Notes: generated by a model from the sequence alone, not told the origin. Shown: positions 52,444 to 61,580, numbered from the stretch's first letter. The stretch is DNA of 64,000 bases from Verrucomicrobiota bacterium (GCA_016235595.1 JACRJX010000007.1:364583-428582); one strand, 5' to 3'. Numbers and translations: made by a program.

Positions 52444-52458
52444 TCGCCGCAACTCACC

Positions 52459-55239
52459 ATGAAGCCCATCCTGTCTCTCATCTCGCTCGGCGCGCTGCTG
52501 CTGTCCTGCGCTGCCACCGGGGCCGCAACGGTGCCCGACGGCACGCTCCGCCTTCATCCTGACAACCCGCACTATTTTCAATGGCGCGGCAAGCCGGCCG
52601 TGCTCATCACCTCCGCCGAACACTACGGCGCGGTGCTCAACCTCGACTTCGATTACGTGAAGTATCTCGACACGCTCGCCCGCGACGGCCTCAACAACAC
52701 GCGCACGTTCACGGGTGGCGCTTACTTCGAGCCGGAAGGCGCGTTCAAGATCGCCCGCAACACGCTCGCGCCAGCGTCCGGCCGATTCATCGGCCCGTGG
52801 GCGCGCAGCGACCAGCCCGGCGCGGCCGACGGTGGCAACAAGCACGACCTCACGCGCTGGAACGACGCCTACTTCGCCCGCTTCCGCGACTTCACGGCGC
52901 AGGCCGGCAAGCGCGGCGTGGTCGTCGAGGTCAATCTTTTCTGCCCGTTCTACAAGGACGACCAGTGGCGGCTCAGCCCGTTCCACATCGCCAACAACGT
53001 CAACGGCCTCGGCGGCATCACGCGCACCAACGTCTATACGCTCGACAAACACGGCGGCCTGCTCGCGGTGCAGGAGCGGATGGTCCGCAAGTTCGTCAAG
53101 GAACTGCGCGGCTTCGACAACGTCTATTACGAGATCTGCAACGAGCCTTACTTCGGCGGCGTCACGCTGGAGTGGCAGCGCCGCATCGCCGACGTCATCG
53201 CCGACGCGCAGAAGGACCATCCGAACAAGAAGCTCATCGCGCAGAACATCGCCAACAAGACCGCCAAGGTGCGCGACCCGCATCCGGCCGTCTCGATCCT
53301 CAACTTCCACTACACCTATCCGCCCGTGGCCGTTGCCGAGAACTACGCGCTCAACCGCGTCATCGGCGAGAACGAGACGGGCTTCCGCGGCACGCGCGAC
53401 GAGGTCTATCGGGTCGAGGCGTGGGATTTCATCATCGCGGGGGGCGGGCTGTTCAACCACCTTGACTACTCGTTCACCGCCGGCCACGAGGACGGCACGT
53501 TCGCCTATCCGCCGACGCAGCCCGGCGGCGGCAGCGTGAAGTTCCGCCGCCAGCTTCGCGTCCTGCACGACTTCATCAACCAATTCGACTTCGTGAAGAT
53601 GAAACCCGCTGACAAACTGGTGTGCGCGGGCCGCAGCGACGACGTTTCCATCCGCGTGCTGGCCGAGCCGGGCCGGCAGTATGCGATCTACATCCACAAC
53701 AGCCCGATGCCGCGCTGGAAGGACAAGGCGAAGCTCAACACCGGCGAGTTTCAGGTGAACCTCGAACTCGACGCGCCCGCCTCCAGCTATCGCGCCGAGT
53801 GGATCGAGCCGGCGACCGGCAAAGTGCTGCTTGCCGAAACGAAGCAACACGCTGGCGGCGCGCTCCCGTTGAGTTCGCCGCATTACGCGCAGGACGTGGC
53901 GTTACGGCTGACGGCGGCGACCGACCGGGTCATCGCATCGGCCAAGGACGACGGCTATCGCGGCATCTGGTTCACGCTGGGCCAGAAGTCCGAATTCGGC
54001 GACAAGTATTCCGGCGGGCTGGGCACCTACACGGCCAACCACGTGCCGATGGCCATCTACTCGAAGGAGGCGGACAAGACGTTCTTCGTCTATGGCGGCG
54101 CGAAGCAGGGCAAGCGGCACCTGCTGGCGATGGCGTCCTACTACGATCACCGCCGCGGCGTCGTGCCGCGCCCGACCATCGTGCATGACAAGCAGGGCGT
54201 GGATGATCCGCACGACAACCCCAGCCTCGCCATGGACGGGAAGGGCCACCTCTGGGTCTTCGTCAGCGGCCGCGCGAAGAAACGGCCCGGCATCATCTAT
54301 CGCAGCACGAAGCCCTACAGCACCGACGAGTTCGAGCAGGTTGGTCAGCGCGAGTTCACCTACCCGCAGCCGCGATGGTTCGAGGGGCGCGGCTTCCTGT
54401 TCCTGTTCACCAAATACACCAAGGGCCGCGAGCTTTACTTCAACACCAGTCCCGACGGGCGGAACTGGACGCCCGACGTGAAATTCGCCGGCATGGGCGG
54501 CCACTACCAGACCAGCCACGTGCGGGGCAACCGCGTCATCACCGCCTTCAACATGCATCCCGGCGGCAACGTGGATAAGCGGACCAACCTCTACTTCCTC
54601 CAGACCGACGACTTCGGCAAAACGTGGCGCAATGTCCGCGGCGAGCCGGTGGAGTTGCCGCTCGCGGATCCGAAGAACCCCGCCCTTGTGCATGACTACC
54701 AGGCCGGGCAACGGAACGTCTATATCCACGACCTCGATCTGGACCGCAATGGCCGGCCAGTGATTCTGTTCATCACGAGCGCCGGCCACCAACCGGGGCC
54801 GGGCGGCGACCCGCGATGGTGGACCGTCGCGCACTGGCTTGGCGACAAATGGAAGTTCACGCAGGTGACCCGCGCGAACCACAACTACAGCACCGGCTCC
54901 CTCTACATCGAGGCCGACGCGTGGCGGATCATCGGGCCGACCGAACGCGGCCCGCAGCCGGTCGGTTCCGGCGGCGAGGTCGGCGTCTGGGCGAGCCGCG
55001 ACGCGGGCAAGACCTGGAGCAAGGAGCGCGACGTGACGCGGGGCAGCGCGAGGAACCACAACTACGTCCGCCGCCCGGTGAACGCGCATCCCGGTTTCTA
55101 CGCGTTCTGGGCCGACGGAAACCCGGACGAGCTCTCGCCGTCGAAGCTCTACTTCACCAACAAGGCCGGTGACAAGGTCTGGCAGTTGCCCGACGCCATG
55201 AGCGGCGGCGGCAGCGCGCCGGCAGAATTGAACCGCTGA
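52459..55239 (+). CDS. Secreted two-domain protein: GH clan A-like TIM barrel fused to BNR_4-type propeller
   Basis: Signal peptide; YYEICNEPYF (NEP motif) and VIGENETGF; C-terminal DGYRGIWFTLGQ...SEFGDKYSGGLGTYTANH BNR_4-like. Confidence 0.75.
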   Translation: MKPILSLISLGALLLSCAATGAATVPDGTLRLHPDNPHYFQWRGKPAVLITSAEHYGAVLNLDFDYVKYLDTLARDGLNNTRTFTGGAYFEPEGAFKIARNTLAPASGRFIGPWARSDQPGAADGGNKHDLTRWNDAYFARFRDFTAQAGKRGVVVEVNLFCPFYKDDQWRLSPFHIANNVNGLGGITRTNVYTLDKHGGLLAVQERMVRKFVKELRGFDNVYYEICNEPYFGGVTLEWQRRIADVIADAQKDHPNKKLIAQNIANKTAKVRDPHPAVSILNFHYTYPPVAVAENYALNRVIGENETGFRGTRDEVYRVEAWDFIIAGGGLFNHLDYSFTAGHEDGTFAYPPTQPGGGSVKFRRQLRVLHDFINQFDFVKMKPADKLVCAGRSDDVSIRVLAEPGRQYAIYIHNSPMPRWKDKAKLNTGEFQVNLELDAPASSYRAEWIEPATGKVLLAETKQHAGGALPLSSPHYAQDVALRLTAATDRVIASAKDDGYRGIWFTLGQKSEFGDKYSGGLGTYTANHVPMAIYSKEADKTFFVYGGAKQGKRHLLAMASYYDHRRGVVPRPTIVHDKQGVDDPHDNPSLAMDGKGHLWVFVSGRAKKRPGIIYRSTKPYSTDEFEQVGQREFTYPQPRWFEGRGFLFLFTKYTKGRELYFNTSPDGRNWTPDVKFAGMGGHYQTSHVRGNRVITAFNMHPGGNVDKRTNLYFLQTDDFGKTWRNVRGEPVELPLADPKNPALVHDYQAGQRNVYIHDLDLDRNGRPVILFITSAGHQPGPGGDPRWWTVAHWLGDKWKFTQVTRANHNYSTGSLYIEADAWRIIGPTERGPQPVGSGGEVGVWASRDAGKTWSKERDVTRGSARNHNYVRRPVNAHPGFYAFWADGNPDELSPSKLYFTNKAGDKVWQLPDAMSGGGSAPAELNR

Positions 55240-55360
55240 GAGGCCAGAGGCGCGCCGTTGACGTCATCGGCGGCGCGGGAGGCGGGTTTCCGGATCGAGC
55301 ACGATGTCAGGCAGGTTCGGGGGATCCGGCGTTGAAGCCGGGTTGTGCCAACGGTATAAG

Positions 55361-56125
55361 ATGGAGCGTCTTATGAGAATCATGACCTGCGGGTTGACCG
55401 CGCTGTTCATTGCCGCGTTGACACTCACTGCTGCTGAGCCGCAACCGCCGGCCTCGAAGCCGGGCAAGCGGCTGTTGAGCGAAGACTTCGGCGGCGCGGC
55501 GCTGCCGGCGACGTGGCAGCCGGGCGGGCGGCCGAAAAGTTTCAGCATCGTGGACGGCGCGTTGCAGGGCGTCTGCCTGCCCGACGACAGCCACGGCCCG
55601 GCCATCGGCGTGCCGATCGAGGGGCGCAATCTGACGATCCAGTTTTCGGTGAAGCTCGCGAAGCCCGGCGTCGTGCTGTTCCTCGTGGACGGCGACAGCC
55701 AGTTTGGCGGCACGGCGCATCTGCTGCGCGTCGCGCTCGGCGGAAAGTTTGCCGCGTTGCAGCAGGACCGCGGCTGCCTTGAATCGAAGCAGGCGCAAGC
55801 CGCCGGGAAGGCCAAGGCAGTGAAAGAGGGCCGCAAGCTTGCGCCACCAACCAAGGAACAACTCGCCGACCCGAAGTTCTATCGCACGGAGATGCTCGAC
55901 CGGAAAGCCGCCAATCTCGACGACGGCCAGTGGCACCATGTGCGGGTCGAGATCAACGGCAACGACGCCGTCGCGCAGGTGGACGGCGTCGTGCTCCGCG
56001 CGAAAGGCGCCGTCTTCGACGTAAAGAAGTCCCGCCTCGTCTTCCTCATCGGCCTGAGCGGCACGATGCTGATTGACGACGTGAAGGTTTGGGAAAACGA
56101 GGCGCTCAAGGAGAAGGGCCGGTGA
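55361..56125 (+). CDS. Secreted LamG/concanavalin-like protein
   Basis: Signal peptide ...[63 protein letters not shown]; several possible starts. Confidence 0.6.
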   Translation: MERLMRIMTCGLTALFIAALTLTAAEPQPPASKPGKRLLSEDFGGAALPATWQPGGRPKSFSIVDGALQGVCLPDDSHGPAIGVPIEGRNLTIQFSVKLAKPGVVLFLVDGDSQFGGTAHLLRVALGGKFAALQQDRGCLESKQAQAAGKAKAVKEGRKLAPPTKEQLADPKFYRTEMLDRKAANLDDGQWHHVRVEINGNDAVAQVDGVVLRAKGAVFDVKKSRLVFLIGLSGTMLIDDVKVWENEALKEKGR

Positions 56126-57309
56126 AATCATCCCTGCTTTCTCTTCTCGCGGGCGCCTGCCTGGCCGTTGTGGCGGATGCGGGTGACGTGGATTGGGGCA
56201 AGCAGGCCGCGGAGGATGCAAAACAGGACCGCACGACCATCGCCTACGACGGCAAGTCGCCGGACAAGCTCGTCTGCGACACGACCCTGCGCGAGTTGCC
56301 CGACGGTTCGTGGGCGCTGTTCATGCTGGCGGGCGATGACTTCGAGCCGTCGCCGAAGAACTACACCGGTCTCACCCGCAGCACCGACGGCGGCAAGACG
56401 TGGTCGCCGTTGCAACCCGTGGACATCGGCTTTCCGCGCGAGGGAAAAACCAGCGGCCAAGGCCCGACGGAACTGATGGTGCGCGGCAACCGCTGCACGC
56501 TGTTCTTCTCCACGCACTCCCAGACGTGGGGGCGCGACTGGAAATCGTGGATGATGCACAGCGACGATGGCTGTCGCACGTGGGGCAAACCGCGACCGAT
56601 GCCCGGCCGGCTGGCGAACTTCACCTTCATCCGCAACCACATCGTCACGCGCGACGGGCGGATTCTCATTCCGTTCCAGCATTACCTCGGCCCGCCGCCC
56701 GGCACCCCGCCACCGCCGCCGGAAGAGAAGCCGTGGCACAAGGCGCTCGCTCACTACGTCAGCAACCCGCGCAACGGCGTGCTCATGAGCCGTGACGGCG
56801 GCAAGACGTGGACCGAGCACGGCAACGTCCGGCTCACCGACAACGACCGCTACCACGGCTGGGCGGAGAACAACATCGTCGAGCTGTCCGACGGCCGCAT
56901 CGCCATGATCATCCGCGGCGACCGTCTCGGTGGCGTGCTTTACTACGCGGAATCGAAGGACGGCGGCCGCACGTGGCCGGAGTTCGCGACGAAGACCGAC
57001 ATCCCCAATCCCGGTTCGAAAGCCACACTCTATCCGCTCGGCGGTGACACCGTCGCGCTGTTGCACAACCCGAACCCGAAACACCGCAGCCCGATGGCGC
57101 TCTGGATCAGCTTCGACGGCATGAAGACGTGGCCGTATCGCCGCGTGCTCGTGCCGGAATCCTGCGACGGCCCGAAAGGGCGGATGAACTACCCCGACGG
57201 CTTCGTCAGCAAGGACAGGCAATGGCTCCACTTCGCCTTCGACGACAACCGCCACCGCGCGGTCTATTACGGCGCCAAGCTGCCGCCGCTTGCGCGATCA
57301 CACCCATGA
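56122..57309 (+). CDS. Exo-alpha-sialidase/BNR-repeat protein
   Basis: GTG start overlapping the previous stop (GTGA); BNR-like [44 protein letters not shown]. Confidence 0.8.
   Translation: MKSSLLSLLAGACLAVVADAGDVDWGKQAAEDAKQDRTTIAYDGKSPDKLVCDTTLRELPDGSWALFMLAGDDFEPSPKNYTGLTRSTDGGKTWSPLQPVDIGFPREGKTSGQGPTELMVRGNRCTLFFSTHSQTWGRDWKSWMMHSDDGCRTWGKPRPMPGRLANFTFIRNHIVTRDGRILIPFQHYLGPPPGTPPPPPEEKPWHKALAHYVSNPRNGVLMSRDGGKTWTEHGNVRLTDNDRYHGWAENNIVELSDGRIAMIIRGDRLGGVLYYAESKDGGRTWPEFATKTDIPNPGSKATLYPLGGDTVALLHNPNPKHRSPMALWISFDGMKTWPYRRVLVPESCDGPKGRMNYPDGFVSKDRQWLHFAFDDNRHRAVYYGAKLPPLARSHP
57181..57290 (+). repeat. Direct repeat copy 1 (3' end of sialidase CDS)
   Basis: 105/110 identical by eye to 58301-58410, constant offset of 1120 nt, no indels. 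Confidence 0.95.
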
Positions 57310-58298
57310 GTCTTCGCATCGCTGCCCGCCGCCTGACGGGCGTCATCGCCGCGCTCCACCTCGCAACCTCCGCCAACTGCCACGCCGCCGACAGCGCGCT
57401 GCTGGATGCGCTGCCATCTCCTATCCTGTTCAAGGGCGACGAGAAGACCGGTTACCGCGACCCGTTGTTGCTGTGGCATGAGGGCACCTTCCACATGTTC
57501 TTCACCGTCGGTGAGCGAGAGCCTGGCGCGGTGTATCTCTACCTCGCCAGGAGCACCAGCCGGGACCTGCGGCATTGGACGCCCGTGAAGAAACTCACGG
57601 CCCGCGACTTGAAGTTGAACTTTGTCAGCCCGGGCAGCGTCATTCGGTTCGACGGCCAGTGGCTGTTGTGTGCGTCCACTTATCCCCAGCCGAACGGCGA
57701 ACTCTACGGCAACGCCACCGCCCGGCTGTATCTGATGCGCAGCCCGGACTTGGAACGCTGGTCGGAGCCGGAACTGATCCGCGTGAAAGGCCCCGACGTG
57801 CCGGTCGAACAGATGGGACGGATGATTGACCCCTATCTGATGCCGGACAAAGACGATCCGGGCAAGTGGTGGTGTTTCTTCAAGCAGAACGGCGTCAGCA
57901 TGAGCTGGTCGCGCGACTTGCGGACGTGGACCTTCGCCGGCAGCGCCAAGGCGGGCGAGAACGTCTGTGTGCTCGTGCGCGACGGCGAATACCTCATGTT
58001 TCATTCGCCACAGGATGGCGTCGGCGTGTTGAAATCGCCGGACCTGAGAAACTGGACGCCAGCCGGGCCGACGATCACGCTGGGGCAGAAGGATTGGCCT
58101 TGGGCGCGGGGGCGATTGAGCGCCGGCTACGTCGCGGACCTGCGGCGGGTCGCGGGCGTCGGCAAGTATGTGATGGTGTTCCACGGCACCGGCCCGGAGC
58201 CGGAGCCGGTCAAATTCCTCACGCACGGTTGCATCGGCATCGCTTGGAGCGACGACTTGAAGTCGTGGGACTGGCCCGGCAAGAGCAAGGAACCCTGA
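57306..58298 (+). CDS. GH43/GH32-like five-bladed propeller glycosidase
   Basis: Signal peptide; [43 protein letters not shown] overlap with the sialidase. Confidence 0.7.
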   Translation: MSLRIAARRLTGVIAALHLATSANCHAADSALLDALPSPILFKGDEKTGYRDPLLLWHEGTFHMFFTVGEREPGAVYLYLARSTSRDLRHWTPVKKLTARDLKLNFVSPGSVIRFDGQWLLCASTYPQPNGELYGNATARLYLMRSPDLERWSEPELIRVKGPDVPVEQMGRMIDPYLMPDKDDPGKWWCFFKQNGVSMSWSRDLRTWTFAGSAKAGENVCVLVRDGEYLMFHSPQDGVGVLKSPDLRNWTPAGPTITLGQKDWPWARGRLSAGYVADLRRVAGVGKYVMVFHGTGPEPEPVKFLTHGCIGIAWSDDLKSWDWPGKSKEP

Positions 58299-58300
58299 GA

Positions 58301-58423
58301 CGGCTGAACTACCCCGACGGTTTCGCCAGCAAGGACAGGCAATGGCTCCACTTCGCCTTCGACGACAACCGCCACCGCGCGGTCTATTGCGGCGCCAAGC
58401 TGCCGCTGCTGCCCGATCCGTGA
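58301..58423 (+). pseudogene. Orphan duplicate of the sialidase 3' end
   Basis: [40 protein letters not shown] vs [42 protein letters not shown]. Confidence 0.9.
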
Positions 58424-58528
58424 TCGAACCGCTGATGAACGCGGACTTGCGCTGATGCTGAACCGCCACGGGGAAGCTGCCTCAACTCCGGCATTTCAAG
58501 ACTCCCGTCGGTGCGCCATAGTTCGCAC

Positions 58529-58687
58529 ATGGCCAGGCCGACCAAAGCTGAAATGCTCGCCGCCATCCGGCGCGCACGCGGCAGCCTTCGTCGCAAACCG
58601 GGCGGCAAGCCATTCGGCGTGCGGCGGGCGGAATACAAGGCGGAGGAAATGGAGTTGGAGGAACGAAAACTTCGCCGTCATCGCTAG
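58529..58687 (+). CDS. Possible small basic protein (52 aa)
   Basis: MARPTKAEMLAAIRRARGSLRRKPGGKPFGVRRAEYKAEEMELEERKLRRHR*; below the ORF-track length cutoff. Confidence 0.3.
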   Translation: MARPTKAEMLAAIRRARGSLRRKPGGKPFGVRRAEYKAEEMELEERKLRRHR

Positions 58688-58725
58688 CCCGGTCATCTGC
58701 TCCGCATCCGTGTCAACAACCACAA

Positions 58726-58836
58726 GGCAAGAAAATTTCAGGGCAGGAAAATCACCAAATCTTCTTGCCCCGTAAGCCGCGCTGATGGACGACGTCGCCT
58801 TGTCCTGAATCTTCTTGCCCTCAAATCTTCTTGCCC
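58726..58836. repeat. Dispersed AATCTTCTTGCCC repeats with inverted GGCAAGAA
   Basis: AATCTTCTTGCCC at 58758, 58808 and 58824; GGCAAGAA at 58726; CTTGCCCCGTAAG occurs twice. Confidence 0.8.
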
Positions 58837-58900
58837 CGTAAGTCCCTCCTCATCCGTGTGCATCCGTGGTTAAGTTCCGTGCCGTTTCCCCGACGCTCAA

Positions 58901-59033
58901 CGTTTCACGTTTCACGCTTCACGTTTCACGTTTCACGCTTCACGTTTCACGTTTCACGCTTCACGTTTCACGTTTCACGCTTCACGTTTCACGTTTCACG
59001 CTTCACGTTTCACGCTTCCCGCTTCACGCTTCA
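58901..59033. repeat. 19-copy heptamer tandem array in a 21-bp higher-order unit
   Basis: Five copies of CGTTTCA-CGTTTCA-CGCTTCA plus four further heptamers, no interruptions. Confidence 0.97.
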
Positions 59034-59034
59034 C

Positions 59035-59193
59035 GGCCGCAAGAATCTTCCCCACACACCGCTCCGCGTCGCGCAGTTCATGCTCTCAAATCCGCACCAC
59101 CCGCCAGCCCATCCGCCGCAGCGTCCGCGTCACCCGCCGGTCCCGCGCCTTGTTTGCCACCAGTGATTGCGTGATCTTCACTTTCCTAGTGCG
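59035..59193 (-). pseudogene. Remnant of a Vsr/DUF559-type endonuclease C-terminus
   Basis: Minus-strand reading SLVANKARDRRVTRTLRRMGWRVVRI*EHELRDAERCVGKIL; the TGA (59086-59088) replaces the expected Trp of RIWEHEL; 5' portion missing. Confidence 0.72.
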
Positions 59194-59213
59194 GTCTGGC
59201 ATTCTCTCGACCA

Positions 59214-61226
59214 ATGGAACTGCCCACCACCAATACCAACAAGCCCCGTTCCCTGTTGCGTGCTTGGTATGGCGCGTCTATTGCCGAGTTCCTTCAGTCG
59301 GAACCAGACGCGATTCTTGGGCATCTGACAGCGAACAGCGACTTCGCTGTGGTTCCAACTCAGCGCGACACATGGATTGCTCAAATCCAGTTTCTGCGTG
59401 AACGCCTCTCCGGCTTGGATGGTTCGTTGTTTCTGGAGTTCAACATTCCGCGGATGGGGCGTCGCATTGATGCGGTTCTCGTCATTGGCCCTGTTGTTTT
59501 TGCGATCGAGTTCAAAGTGGGGGAAAGCAGGTTTGACCGTGCCGCAATCGAACAGGTCTGGGACTACGCTCTCGACCTCAAGAACTTCCACGAAGCGAGC
59601 CACGCGGTTCCGATTGTGCCGATTCTCATTGCAACAGAAGTGCAGCAATCCGCTTCCGTCGAGCTTCGGATGGACGATGACCGAGTTTATCGGCCAGTCA
59701 TGGTGAATCCAGAGAGGTTTCGGGAAGTGTTGGATACGGCTCTGAAGAAAATCACAGGATACGGCATTGATGCGTCGCAATGGTCCCGCGCACCCTACCA
59801 TCCCACACCAACAATCGTAGAAGCAGCGCGGTCGCTCTACGCTCAGCACTCGGTCGAAGCGATTGCGCGCTTCGATGCAGGGGCGGAGAACCTGCGCATC
59901 ACTTCCCGTCGCATTGAGGAACTGGTGGACGAAGCGCGAGACGCCGGGCGAAAAGTCATTTGCTTCGTCACCGGCGTGCCGGGCGCAGGCAAGACACTGG
60001 TTGGCCTCAATATCGCAACCCGCCGTCGGGAAGAGGGCACGCCAACTCATGCTGTTTACCTTTCCGGCAACGGCCCGCTCGTTGCCGTGCTGCGTGAAGC
60101 GCTCACCCGCGATGAGGTCGCGCGTCGGCAGAAGCAGGGCGAAAAAGTGCGGAAAGGGAAAGTTCGAATAAGCGTTGAGGCATTCATCCAAAATGTTCAC
60201 CATTTTCGGGATGACGCATTGATTGATGCTGGCCCGCCCGTAGAACATGTTGTCATTTTTGATGAGGCCCAGCGCGCTTGGAACTTGAAGCAGACAGCCA
60301 GCTTCATGAACCAAAAGAAAAGGCGGCCCGGTTTCTCGCAATCGGAGCCCGAGTTTCTGATCTCCTACATGGACAGAAAAAAAGATTGGACTGTCATCGT
60401 TTGTCTGGTTGGGGGCGGGCAGGAGATTTACAGGGGCGAAGCGGGCATCGACGCTTGGCTCAACGCGATAAACGCGTCTTTCCCCGAATGGCACATGTAT
60501 ATCTCCTCAAGACTGACTGACAGCGAATACGCCGCAGGGAAAGCACTGGAGCGAGTTCGTCATCGGCCACACACCCACTTGGACGACTGCTTGCATCTCG
60601 CGGTTTCGATGCGGTCATTCAGAGCGGAGAATGTCTCAACGTTCGTGAAAGCGCTTCTCGACTGCGAGAAGGAGCACGCGCGGCAACTCTTCACGAAGCT
60701 CGCCAGCCGATATCCAATCGCGATAACACGAGACCTGAATCTCGCTAAGCAGTGGGTTCGGAAACATGCCCGAGGCTCTGAGCGTTTCGGGATGGTGGCG
60801 TCGTCAAAGGCTCAACGGTTGAAGCCTCATGCCATTGATATCCGGGTGGACGTTGACCCCATTCATTGGTTCCTCAACGACAGAGACGATACGAGGTCGA
60901 GCTACTACCTCGAAGACGCTGCGACCGAGTTTCAGGTGCAGGGGCTTGAGCTAGACTGGGCATGCGTGACGTGGGATGGCGACTTGCGCTTCACAGGCTC
61001 TGGTTGGAGCCACCACGACTTTCGAGGCGACAAATGGACCAACATTTTCAACCTGGAAAACCGGTCCTATTTGCGCAACGCCTACCGTGTGCTGCTGACT
61101 CGCGCGCGACAGGGCATGGTAATCTTCGTTCCGCCGGGTGAGTCAAGCGACCGAACTCGCTTGCCCTCGTATTACGACTCAACTTTCAACTACCTAACCG
61201 AGATCGGCATTCCGTTGCTCAAGTGA
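59214..61226 (+). CDS. DUF2075-like superfamily 1 helicase with N-terminal PD-(D/E)XK-like nuclease region
   Basis: RRIDAVLVIGPVVFAIEFKVGES nuclease-like; GVPGAGKTLVGLNIA Walker A; VVIFDEAQRAW Walker B; RVLLTRARQGMVIFVP. Confidence 0.78.
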   Translation: MELPTTNTNKPRSLLRAWYGASIAEFLQSEPDAILGHLTANSDFAVVPTQRDTWIAQIQFLRERLSGLDGSLFLEFNIPRMGRRIDAVLVIGPVVFAIEFKVGESRFDRAAIEQVWDYALDLKNFHEASHAVPIVPILIATEVQQSASVELRMDDDRVYRPVMVNPERFREVLDTALKKITGYGIDASQWSRAPYHPTPTIVEAARSLYAQHSVEAIARFDAGAENLRITSRRIEELVDEARDAGRKVICFVTGVPGAGKTLVGLNIATRRREEGTPTHAVYLSGNGPLVAVLREALTRDEVARRQKQGEKVRKGKVRISVEAFIQNVHHFRDDALIDAGPPVEHVVIFDEAQRAWNLKQTASFMNQKKRRPGFSQSEPEFLISYMDRKKDWTVIVCLVGGGQEIYRGEAGIDAWLNAINASFPEWHMYISSRLTDSEYAAGKALERVRHRPHTHLDDCLHLAVSMRSFRAENVSTFVKALLDCEKEHARQLFTKLASRYPIAITRDLNLAKQWVRKHARGSERFGMVASSKAQRLKPHAIDIRVDVDPIHWFLNDRDDTRSSYYLEDAATEFQVQGLELDWACVTWDGDLRFTGSGWSHHDFRGDKWTNIFNLENRSYLRNAYRVLLTRARQGMVIFVPPGESSDRTRLPSYYDSTFNYLTEIGIPLLK

Positions 61227-61239
61227 TTGCTACCTGTCT

Positions 61240-61488
61240 CTAGCCGTCTTCCTGCTTCCGATCCGCTGCGCGGTCTTCGAGCAGTTCCTGCACGGCGGAC
61301 TTTTGGCCGGGCTTTTGCTTGAAGATGCCACGGAAGGAGTTGATGTATTCGCGCGTTACCGGCTGAAGGATGATCCGGCCTTTTTCCTCCATGAAGACGA
61401 TGCGAGTGCCGGGCTGGATGTTGAATCGCCGTCGGATTGCGGCAGGCACCACCACCTGTCCCTTGCTCGACATATAGACCGGTTTCAT
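61240..61488 (-). CDS. AbrB/MazE-like (SpoVT-AbrB) DNA-binding protein, antitoxin-like
   Basis: MKPVYMSSKGQVVVPAAIRRRFNIQPGTRIVFMEEKGRIILQPV. Confidence 0.85.
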   Translation of the reverse strand: MKPVYMSSKGQVVVPAAIRRRFNIQPGTRIVFMEEKGRIILQPVTREYINSFRGIFKQKPGQKSAVQELLEDRAADRKQEDG

Positions 61489-61563
61489 GGCTGTCTCTGA
61501 TTCTGCACTGAATATGCCGAACGGCGAGCAATAGTGCAGCATTGAACGTTAACGTTTCGGTGT

Positions 61564-61580
61564 CGTGGCTGAAAGCCACG
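61564..61580. repeat. GAA-triloop hairpin
   Basis: CGTGGCT-GAA-AGCCACG, perfect 7-bp stem. Confidence 0.7.

Noticed and set aside
55264-55360. Minus-strand tail LYRWHNPASTPDPPNLPDIVLDPETRLPRRR as a gene remnant
   Set aside because: Could be chance translation of a short intergenic stretch; no recognisable family, evidence insufficient.
57866-58423. 185-aa ORF spanning the GH43 3' half and the sialidase copy
   Set aside because: Out-of-frame translation of the GH43-like gene that joins the remnant frame by chance; only the last ~40 residues are sialidase-derived.
58901-59033. CRISPR array candidate
   Set aside because: Contiguous tandem heptamers with no unique spacers and no cas genes in the window.
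58831-59174. Two ORFs reading HVSRFTF/HVSRFTL repeats
   Set aside because: Product of the heptamer tandem array whose 21-bp period keeps frames open; no initiation signal or homology pattern.
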